Assembly: GCA_000432855.1 (NCBI GenBank)
Contig: HF990860.1
Span: 1 to 47,798 of the forward strand
Source of the DNA: Firmicutes bacterium CAG:822
GTDB lineage: Bacteria > Bacillota_I > Bacilli_A > RF39 > UBA660
Length of the DNA stretch: 47,798 nucleotides
Direction: 5' to 3'
This document shows positions 31,198 through 37,307 of this stretch, piece after piece (the first letter of the stretch is position 1; each line of letters opens with the position of its first letter). A program made the position numbers and the translations under genes. Under the pieces are notes generated by a model. The model searched no databases, had not been told where the DNA came from, and saw only the letters and a list, made by a program, of their open reading frames with translations.

Positions 31198-31697
31198 TAT
31201 CCTTGAACATAAGTTAAGTTCATAGTGACACTACTAGTTGTACTTTCTGGCATTGTAGTATAAGAATCATTAAAAGTTACAGTAATAGTAAATGTTTGGG
31301 TACCACCAGCATCAATTACGTCATCTTTACTAATACCTGAATAGCTGTATACAATAGCATCGTTATTCGAATCAGTAAAAACAATTGAATCTAGTTTAGC
31401 ATCTAAGGTCCCACCATTTTTAACTGTTACATCATAAGTAACACTACTACCAGGAGTAGTAAGGTTGGCATTAAAAGTAGCACTTAAATGATTATCACCA
31501 ACAGATGTACTGACATTTTCAGCATCTAATGTTGTATTATTAACGGCAATGTCTTCTATATGGACATCCCAAGTCGAATTAATTTCAGCACTTCCATTAA
31601 TTGTTAATTGTTGGGCAAATGCGGCATAGCCTATAGCCATAATTAAAACTACTGCTAGTAAGACCATAATTACTGAAGATTTACGCATGTCTTCCAT
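31197..31697 (-). CDS. TasA-like secreted beta protein 6
   Basis: The 166-aa protein starts MEDMRKSSVIMVLLAVVLIM, continues AIGYAAFAQQLTINGSAEIN and has the body LTTPGSSVTYDVTVKNGGTL. It is more divergent from the other cluster members and closer in length and ending (MNLTYVQG) to the distal copy at 13327-13821 (KLNYVQNG). It is the first gene of the array on its strand. GGAGATGG precedes the ATG; a second ATG three codons on is possible. The promoter matches its paralogues but the leader hairpin is absent. Confidence 0.7.
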   Translation of the reverse strand: MEDMRKSSVIMVLLAVVLIMAIGYAAFAQQLTINGSAEINSTWDVHIEDIAVNNTTLDAENVSTSVGDNHLSATFNANLTTPGSSVTYDVTVKNGGTLDAKLDSIVFTDSNNDAIVYSYSGISKDDVIDAGGTQTFTITVTFNDSYTTMPESTTSSVTMNLTYVQG

Positions 31698-31721
31698 ATT
31701 TCCATCTCCTATCTTAATATT

Positions 31722-31750
31722 AATATATCATAATTAGAAATTCTTTTCAA
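31722..31750 (-). promoter_or_regulatory. Promoter of TasA-like gene 6
   Basis: On the minus strand TTGAAA (31750-31745), 17 nt and TATATT (31727-31722) with TGA extension. Confidence 0.7.
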
Positions 31751-31755
31751 TAAAT

Positions 31756-33441
31756 TTACATCGTTTTTGGAATCTGAATTCCTAATAATTCTAGGAGTGT
31801 TTTTAGAACTAGGTTGTTATAAGTTAATATGATATCGTAATCGTTTTTGATTTGTCCATCTAAACCGGCAATGCGATTTGTTTGATAAAAATTATTTGCA
31901 ATAACTGCTAAATCATATAAATAACCAGCAATAATGTGAGGTTTTCTTTCTTTAGCAACTTCATCTATTATAGAACTTACTTCTAATAATTTTAAACGTA
32001 AATTTCTATCTATATCATTATATATTTTTTCAGATAGTTTTCCATCATTAGAGGTTAGTAATTTATTAATTCTTAAATATGTATATAGGATATATGGACC
32101 TGTTTTACCATTTACTTCACTGAATTTTTTGATATCAAAGATATAGTTTCTAGTTAAGTCATTTTGTAAGTCAGCGAATTTTAAAATTGAAACAACAATT
32201 TTATCTAAATCTTCTTTATCCATTTTTTTATTTTCTGGACGTAAATTAATAAATTCTTTTTTTACTTCCTCAATTAAATCATCAAGTTTTAAAGCTCCAC
32301 CAGTTCTAGTTTTAAATGGTTTATTGTCTTTACCATTAACTGTTCCATTACCATAATGAACTAATTTGCCATCATAGATATGGGTTTTTTTAGCTGCTCT
32401 AAATACTTGAGTGAAATACATACTTTGACGAGCATCGACAACATAAATTATTTCATCAGGGTTAAAATCTTTCTTTCTTTGCCAAATAGTACCTAAATCT
32501 GATGTGGCATATAGATAAGCTCCATCACTTTTTTGAATTAAACAAGGTGGAATGTCAACTTTATCTGTTTCTTCTTTAACGTCGATAATTTTAGCTCCAT
32601 TATCTACTCTAACACATGGCTGTTTATCTAAATAGGCCATCATTTCTGGAAATTGTTTATAAGCGTCACTTTCACCATACCAATAATCGAAATGAACGTC
32701 TAAATAATCATAAATTCTTTTAATATCACTTACCGAAAGGTCATATATTTTTTGCCATAGTATATGGTAATTTGGGTCTCCTTCTTGTAATTTTTTTGTA
32801 ATTTCGGCACATTCTTTACGAACTTCTTCATTTTCTTTACATAAAGCACTCATCTTAGGATAAGTAACATTTAAATAATTTAAATCAAATTCAATATCCT
32901 CATATTTAGTATTTGGAAAATCATGGATGATTCCATAAATAACTTGTCCCATTTGGGCACCAATATCACCTAGATGAACATCGCCAATTGTTTTGTTGCC
33001 TTTAAATTTTAAAATATTATTAATAGCTTGTCCGATGACTGCAGTTCTTAAATGGCCAACGTGAAGTGGTTTAGCAACATTTGGTCCTCCGTAATCAATA
33101 ACGATAGTTTCATTTTCTTTAGTAGCGCCTAATTTATCTTTTTGCATTAATTCAGTTAATGATTCATTGATTAGTTTGTCACTGACAATGATATTGATGA
33201 AACCTGGTTTAGCGACATTTACTTCTTTGAAATAATCAGAAAAATTATCATTTTCTTTTATTTTTTCGACTACTTCTTCAGCAATCATGTAAGGGGCTTT
33301 ATGATAAGATTTAGCTAATTTAAATGCATCATCACATTGAAAGTCAACACCATCAATATTTGATTTAACAACTTTTGTTTCATATTCATAATTTAACGAT
33401 TTTAAAGCTTCATTTAAAATAGTTTCCAATTTAGTATTCAT
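31756..33441 (-). CDS. argS: Arginyl-tRNA synthetase
   Basis: This class I synthetase charges tRNA-Arg. The 561-aa protein has the N-terminal tRNA-recognition domain, the HIGH-type motif in VAKPLHVGHLRTAVIGQ, the ArgRS-type substitute for KMSKS around FKTRTGGALKLDDLI, and the C-terminal anticodon-binding domain (NDLTRNYIFDIKKFSEVNGK). AGGAGGA precedes the ATG. A T-box leader with its own promoter controls it. Confidence 0.95.
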   Translation of the reverse strand: MNTKLETILNEALKSLNYEYETKVVKSNIDGVDFQCDDAFKLAKSYHKAPYMIAEEVVEKIKENDNFSDYFKEVNVAKPGFINIIVSDKLINESLTELMQKDKLGATKENETIVIDYGGPNVAKPLHVGHLRTAVIGQAINNILKFKGNKTIGDVHLGDIGAQMGQVIYGIIHDFPNTKYEDIEFDLNYLNVTYPKMSALCKENEEVRKECAEITKKLQEGDPNYHILWQKIYDLSVSDIKRIYDYLDVHFDYWYGESDAYKQFPEMMAYLDKQPCVRVDNGAKIIDVKEETDKVDIPPCLIQKSDGAYLYATSDLGTIWQRKKDFNPDEIIYVVDARQSMYFTQVFRAAKKTHIYDGKLVHYGNGTVNGKDNKPFKTRTGGALKLDDLIEEVKKEFINLRPENKKMDKEDLDKIVVSILKFADLQNDLTRNYIFDIKKFSEVNGKTGPYILYTYLRINKLLTSNDGKLSEKIYNDIDRNLRLKLLEVSSIIDEVAKERKPHIIAGYLYDLAVIANNFYQTNRIAGLDGQIKNDYDIILTYNNLVLKTLLELLGIQIPKTM

Positions 33442-33451
33442 ATTATTTCCT

Positions 33452-33662
33452 CCTTCTAATATAAAAATCCCTATAAAATAAGGACGAGTTACCCCGCGGT
33501 GCCACCTTACTTCATAGAGATTCTATGCCACTTTAATCTTTAATGCAGATTATACAAACAGCTTATTCAAGGAACGCGTTCATAAGGACATATTACTAGG
33601 CTTCCACTAATCCCAGCTCACTGTAAATACATTTATCTTATTACTATTTTCCTCGTTGCCTT
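33452..33662 (-). promoter_or_regulatory. T-box riboswitch of argS
   Basis: The minus strand shows the T-box core AAGGTGGCACCGCGG (antiterminator side), an upstream Stem I with AGTA loop-E element and the GAGCTGGG...AGTGGAAGCC region, and a terminator stem TCCTTAT/ATAGGGA followed by TTTTT just before the argS Shine-Dalgarno. The probable specifier codon is CGC (33578-33576), an Arg codon after GAA. Uncharged tRNA-Arg should stabilise the antiterminator and let argS be transcribed. Confidence 0.93.
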
Positions 33663-33669
33663 GCATTTA

Positions 33670-33698
33670 ATTATATATAATTATAGTTTATTTGTCAA
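33670..33698 (-). promoter_or_regulatory. Promoter of the argS T-box transcript
   Basis: On the minus strand TTGACA (33698-33693), 17 nt and TATAAT (33675-33670), a full consensus match. Confidence 0.85.
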
Positions 33699-33771
33699 AC
33701 TTTGATAATCACATTTATTACTTTGTTTCTTATTATAATTATTATCAACCAAGGAGTCGCGTGGCCAACAT

Positions 33772-33795
33772 AAAAGAAAAGTCCATGGACTTTTC
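33772..33795 (-). terminator. Terminator of the YjcZ-like operon
   Basis: On the minus strand the palindrome GAAAAGTCCATGGACTTTTC is followed by TTTT, right after the second small gene. Confidence 0.7.
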
Positions 33796-33800
33796 CCTTA

Positions 33801-33920
33801 TTAAAAGAATACAGACCCTAGTAAAATAGCTAATAAGATATATAGTACTAAAATAATTAAATAACTATTATTGTTACATGGTCTTTCACAAGGTCTTTCA
33901 CAAGAATTATTGCAAGACAT
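33801..33920 (-). CDS. YjcZ-like small hydrophobic protein, 39 aa
   Basis: The peptide MSCNNSCERPCERPCNNNSY has four Cys in a short polar head, with a CERPC motif, followed by one hydrophobic helix (LIILVLYILLAILLGSVFF). This matches the layout of YjcZ-family sporulation mini-proteins (polar Cys/Gly/Tyr head, single helix). AAAGGAG precedes the ATG. It lies 19 nt after the other mini-gene in one operon behind a sigma-K-like promoter. Function is unknown; location in the spore envelope is inference. Confidence 0.65.
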   Translation of the reverse strand: MSCNNSCERPCERPCNNNSYLIILVLYILLAILLGSVFF

Positions 33921-33939
33921 AATTACTCCTTTCTAGGGC

Positions 33940-34023
33940 TTATAGATAAGCTCCAAGTATGATTATTAAAAGAATAAATAATACTAATACGATTGCTGCT
34001 GAACTTGTTCCGGTATTACACAT
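33940..34023 (-). CDS. YjcZ-like small hydrophobic protein, 27 aa
   Basis: The peptide MCNTGTSSAAIVLVLFILLI ends IILGAYL: a minimal polar start and a single membrane helix, as in the shortest YjcZ-type spore proteins. AGGAGG stands 9 nt before the ATG. It is the first gene of the two-gene unit. Its short length makes it easy to miss, but the strong ribosome binding site and similar neighbour support it. Confidence 0.6.
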   Translation of the reverse strand: MCNTGTSSAAIVLVLFILLIIILGAYL

Positions 34024-34053
34024 ATAAATCATCCTCCTTTTTACCTTTCACAT

Positions 34054-34080
34054 TATTTTATGGTAAAATTTGGTTTGTGT
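34054..34080 (-). promoter_or_regulatory. Sigma-K-like promoter of the YjcZ-like operon
   Basis: On the minus strand AC (34080-34079), 16 nt and CATAAAATA (34062-34054) fit AC-N16-CATANNNTA, with the same -10 word and spacing as the collagen-like gene. Confidence 0.45.
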
Positions 34081-34111
34081 GATTACTTATGGGTAAAAAT
34101 GAATAAAAATG

Positions 34112-34140
34112 TTGAATTTTAAAGGAATATCTGATATTAT
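34112..34140 (+). promoter_or_regulatory. Promoter of prsA
   Basis: TTGAAT (34112-34117), 17 nt and TATTAT (34135-34140) with a TGA extension. Confidence 0.7.
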
Positions 34141-34143
34141 TTA

Positions 34144-34165
34144 ATATGTATGAAAGCATACATAT
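34144..34165 (+). promoter_or_regulatory. 5' hairpin at the start of the prsA transcript
   Basis: ATATGTATG-AAAG-CATACATAT is a perfect 9-bp stem with a 4-nt loop, placed at the predicted transcription start. It could stabilise the mRNA 5' end or be an operator palindrome. Confidence 0.5.
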
Positions 34166-34181
34166 GAAAGGAAGAGTTTAC

Positions 34182-35180
34182 GTGAATAAGAAAAAAATAT
34201 TTGTCTTGGTTTTAGTTATGACATTAATGCTTACTGGCTGTGGTCAAATAGCAACTTTAGAAAATGGCGAAGAAGTTGTTGCAAAATTGGACGGTAAGAC
34301 AATTACTGCAGAAGATTTATATTCTGAACTAAAGAAACAAGGTGGTGCAGTTACTTTAACAAATATGATTGATAATTTTATCGTTGGTAAAGAAATTAAA
34401 ACAGACGACGATGCAGAATCTTATGCTGATTCACAACTAAGTTCATATAAGCAATCTTATCAAAGTTACGGTCAAGATTTTGGTGAAGCTTTAAAATCTG
34501 CTGGATATTCAGGAGAAGATGAATTTAAAGAAGAATTGATTTTAGAATATAAGAAAAATATCGTTACTGAAAATTATGTTAAAGATGAAGAAATTTCTGA
34601 CGACGATATTCAAAAATATTACGATGACAACATCTATGGTGATATCGAAGCTAGACATATTTTAATCAGTCCAAACACTGATGACGATATGAGTGATGAC
34701 GAGAAAACAAAAGCTGAAGAAAAAGCTAAAAAAGAAGCTGAAGACATTATTAAAAAACTCGATGATGGTGAAGATTTTGCTAAACTAGCTAAAGAATATT
34801 CTGACGATGAAGGAACAGCTAGTGATGGTGGTAAACTTACAGTAACTTACGGTTCTGTTGTTGATGAGTTCTGGGATGCAGCTAACAAATTAAAAGATGG
34901 TAAATATACTGAAGAACCAGTTAAATCTGAATATGGTTATCATATTATTTATCGTATTAGTCAAAAAGAAAAACCAAAATTAGATGATGTTAGAGATGAA
35001 GTTATTGATAGTTTAGTAGAAGAAAAAATGAATGAAGATTCAACTTTACAAACTAAAGCATTAGTTGCTTTAAGAAAAAAATACAATTTGGATATAACTG
35101 ACGATGGACTTAAAGAGTCTTATGACAATTCTGTTAACACTGCACTAAGTAATAACACAAATCAAAACAGTTCAAATTAA
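34182..35180 (+). CDS. prsA: Foldase lipoprotein PrsA (parvulin-type prolyl isomerase)
   Basis: This surface-anchored chaperone helps secreted proteins fold after export. From GTG 34182 the 332-aa protein starts VNKKKIFVLVLVMTLMLTGC with a lipobox (LTGC, Cys20), then a SurA-N-like chaperone region and a rotamase domain (ARHILISPN, YSDDEGTASDGGKL, SEYGYHIIYRI). I favour GTG because AGGAAG lies 7 nt ahead; an ATG at 34164 in frame would add six residues. It probably serves the many secreted proteins encoded nearby. Confidence 0.92.
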   Translation: MNKKKIFVLVLVMTLMLTGCGQIATLENGEEVVAKLDGKTITAEDLYSELKKQGGAVTLTNMIDNFIVGKEIKTDDDAESYADSQLSSYKQSYQSYGQDFGEALKSAGYSGEDEFKEELILEYKKNIVTENYVKDEEISDDDIQKYYDDNIYGDIEARHILISPNTDDDMSDDEKTKAEEKAKKEAEDIIKKLDDGEDFAKLAKEYSDDEGTASDGGKLTVTYGSVVDEFWDAANKLKDGKYTEEPVKSEYGYHIIYRISQKEKPKLDDVRDEVIDSLVEEKMNEDSTLQTKALVALRKKYNLDITDDGLKESYDNSVNTALSNNTNQNSSN

Positions 35181-35944
35181 TGAACTGTTTTTTCTATGAA
35201 ATTATTTATTTCTTCAGAGGTGAAGCCTTTAGAGTATAGTTTTTGTTTTAATTTACTATATAATGTATAACCTTCATATTTAGTTTTTAATTTACTATAA
35301 ATTTTTTCCATTTCTTTTTCTAGCTTACTATTATCGAGTTTAACCTTCTCTAAATGATTAGCTATATCTTCCCTACTATAACCAAGGTTTGATAAGTATA
35401 GTGATGTTTTTTGTTTAAAAATATAAGTTGTGTCTTTAGTATTACTTTTTATTTTTTTACCAATTATTTTATCTAATTTACTATCGATTAAATCTTGAGT
35501 GAAATTAGATAAAGCTTTTTCAATATATGTACTTTCTATTTCATTATCTTCCAATTCTTTTCTTATTTTATATGGGCCTTCTAGGGTTAAGTTTATTTTG
35601 TCATTTGTATAGCTTTCTGCAAATACTTCATCATTTATAAGGCCAATATCTTTTAAAGTTTCTATAATTTTATCGATATCAGTCTTAGAAACTTCATTTT
35701 TATTTAACGTTCTTCTTATTTCATGTTCACTACGAATTTTACGACTGATCATTTTTAAAACTTTATTATAATTTTCATAATATTTAGTGTCTTCTTTAAT
35801 TTTATCTAACTCTTTTTGAGTTAGTTTTTTATCATATAAAAGATTGTGATTTATAATTACATGATCACTAGTTGTTATAACTTCATCATTATCCAAAATC
35901 ACTTTATATTTAGTTCCAACTTTTTTTATATTTTTTATTTTCAT
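35177..35944 (-). CDS. recX: Regulatory protein RecX
   Basis: It modulates RecA filaments. The 255-aa protein has RecX helical repeats: YYENYNKVLKMISRKIRSEH, then LKDIGLINDEVFAESYTNDK and LGYSREDIANHLEKV; the firmicute form is long like this one. GGTGATAAAA precedes the ATG. It is convergent with prsA and overlaps its last 4 bases. Confidence 0.85.
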   Translation of the reverse strand: MKIKNIKKVGTKYKVILDNDEVITTSDHVIINHNLLYDKKLTQKELDKIKEDTKYYENYNKVLKMISRKIRSEHEIRRTLNKNEVSKTDIDKIIETLKDIGLINDEVFAESYTNDKINLTLEGPYKIRKELEDNEIESTYIEKALSNFTQDLIDSKLDKIIGKKIKSNTKDTTYIFKQKTSLYLSNLGYSREDIANHLEKVKLDNSKLEKEMEKIYSKLKTKYEGYTLYSKLKQKLYSKGFTSEEINNFIEKTVH

Positions 35945-35993
35945 TTTATCACCAATATAATTATATATACAAACATTTGTTTTTGTAAAGATA

Positions 35994-36017
35994 AAAAGAA
36001 AAATTTTGTGAATTTTT
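35994..36017 (-). terminator. Terminator of feoA
   Basis: On the minus strand GAAAAATT-CACAAA-ATTTTTC is followed by TTTTT. Confidence 0.65.
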
Positions 36018-36018
36018 C

Positions 36019-36240
36019 CTATTTGATTAAAATATTTTTAGTATCATTTACTCTTAAAGCCATAACGGTGTTTTTGATTTTATAAGCTCGCATATTATCG
36101 CCAAAGTTTTTTAAGATTAATTTTATTTTTTCACCTTTGACAAAACCGATATCCATAAGTCTTCTTTTAATATTTATATCAGTATTTACAGATACAATAG
36201 TACTCTCTTCATTAATTTTTAATTCATTTAAACTTCTCAT
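36019..36240 (-). CDS. feoA: Stand-alone FeoA-domain protein
   Basis: The 73-aa SH3-like FeoA domain (INIKRRLMDIGFVKGEKIKL, later YKIKNTVMALRVND) usually partners the ferrous iron transporter FeoB or occurs on iron regulators. No feoB is present in the window, and its neighbours are recX and sspI. It may act with a distant FeoB. Confidence 0.8.
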   Translation of the reverse strand: MRSLNELKINEESTIVSVNTDINIKRRLMDIGFVKGEKIKLILKNFGDNMRAYKIKNTVMALRVNDTKNILIK

Positions 36241-36273
36241 ATTATATTATATGTTTGTAATTAGACTTTGCCT

Positions 36274-36303
36274 GCATAATTAATATAATTTAAGCACATA
36301 ATA
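36274..36303 (+). promoter_or_regulatory. Sigma-G-like promoter of sspI
   Basis: GCATA (36274-36278), 18 nt and CATAATA (36297-36303) fit the forespore consensus GHATR-N18-CATWHTA. The leader to ATG 36326 would be only about 16 nt. Confidence 0.4.
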
Positions 36304-36325
36304 AATCTGAAAGGAAATGATGATA

Positions 36326-36532
36326 ATGAATATAAGTATTAAACAGCATATTATGAATAATTTTAAAGGAGCAAGTAAAGATGATATTAAAGAGTCAATC
36401 GTTTCATCTTTTAACGATAAAGATGAAATTACTTTACCAGGTTTAGGGGTGTTTTTTGGACTAGTATGGAGTAAGAGTTCAGATGAAGAGAAAAATAAAA
36501 TTTTGGACATTTTAAAGGATAGCCTTAGTTAA
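36326..36532 (+). CDS. sspI: Small acid-soluble spore protein SspI family
   Basis: From ATG 36326 the protein has 68 aa (MNISIKQHIMNNFKGASKDD). The diagnostic core LPGLGVFFGLVWSKSSDEEK, then a helical end, matches SspI, a minor forespore protein of spore-forming Bacilli. AAAGGA precedes a cluster of ATG codons at 36317, 36320 and 36326; spacing favours the later ones. A sigma-G-like promoter precedes it and a bidirectional terminator follows. Confidence 0.85.
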   Translation: MNISIKQHIMNNFKGASKDDIKESIVSSFNDKDEITLPGLGVFFGLVWSKSSDEEKNKILDILKDSLS

Positions 36533-36545
36533 GCTATCCTTTTTA
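36514..36545. terminator. Bidirectional terminator between sspI and the convergent gene
   Basis: AAAGGATAGC and GCTATCCTTT form a 10-bp stem with a 9-nt loop and T-runs on both strands. Confidence 0.8.
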
Positions 36546-37253
36546 GTTTTGACTTACAAATGTAGGTTTTGAAAATTCATTACCTGTAAAGGTTACTTGA
36601 TATCTTGAACCTGCGACAACTTGATTAGAACTATCAGTCATTTGGGCTTGGAAAGTGAAATTTGTAGCTGTAAAGCTAAAGCTATTTGGATTGATAGTAG
36701 TTGAGCTTATTACTTGGTTAAGCACTGGATCGGTTATCTCTGAAGACTCTAATGTCTCTTTTAAATCATATACTTTAGTTGAATCACCAGCAAATACTAG
36801 AACATTAGATTCATTATTATTGTTATCTAATATGAATAATTTATCATCAAAGACACCAAATTTAATATTAGTAACATTATTAACTATAGTTGTAGCTCTT
36901 CTATCATTCACATATATACCGGCTTTATTACCATCTTGGTCAGTATAAATAATAGAAACATTTAGAGTCTGTCCACCTAGTGAAAGACCAGTCACATTAT
37001 AGCGACTATAACCATTTTTACATCTAGGTCCTGTTAAGGCATTATATTCATCTAAAGTAAAATTAAAAGTACATTCTTCTGATATATTTGGAAATGGATT
37101 GACATCAACGGTTGGCGTATTATTAGCAGAAGAACTATGATTTTCTTCTTTTTCATTACTATTTAAAATAACAAGTGTTAATGCGACAATTAATCCAATG
37201 ACTAAAAGCATTAAAACATATACTAAAATTACTTTACTTTTTTCCCCTTTCAT
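36543..37253 (-). CDS. Membrane-anchored extracellular protein, unknown function
   Basis: The 236-aa protein has a short cytoplasmic start (MKGEKSKVILVYV), one membrane helix (about 7-30), a Ser/Asn-rich spacer and a strand-rich extracellular domain (about 55-236). The domain has two Cys (in EECTFNF and GPRCKNG) that could form a disulfide and ends YQVTFTGNEFSKPTFVSQN. I recognise no family. GAGGTG precedes the ATG at a somewhat long spacing. It is convergent with sspI, but there is no evidence it is a spore protein. Confidence 0.6.
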   Translation of the reverse strand: MKGEKSKVILVYVLMLLVIGLIVALTLVILNSNEKEENHSSSANNTPTVDVNPFPNISEECTFNFTLDEYNALTGPRCKNGYSRYNVTGLSLGGQTLNVSIIYTDQDGNKAGIYVNDRRATTIVNNVTNIKFGVFDDKLFILDNNNNESNVLVFAGDSTKVYDLKETLESSEITDPVLNQVISSTTINPNSFSFTATNFTFQAQMTDSSNQVVAGSRYQVTFTGNEFSKPTFVSQN

Positions 37254-37307
37254 CTTCTATTCACCTCTATTATTAGAATAACATATTTTGGATTAAAAAT
37301 AAATATG

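Noticed and set aside
36019..36240. Complete Feo iron-uptake operon
   Set aside because: Only FeoA is present; no FeoB-like GTPase or permease lies on either side.
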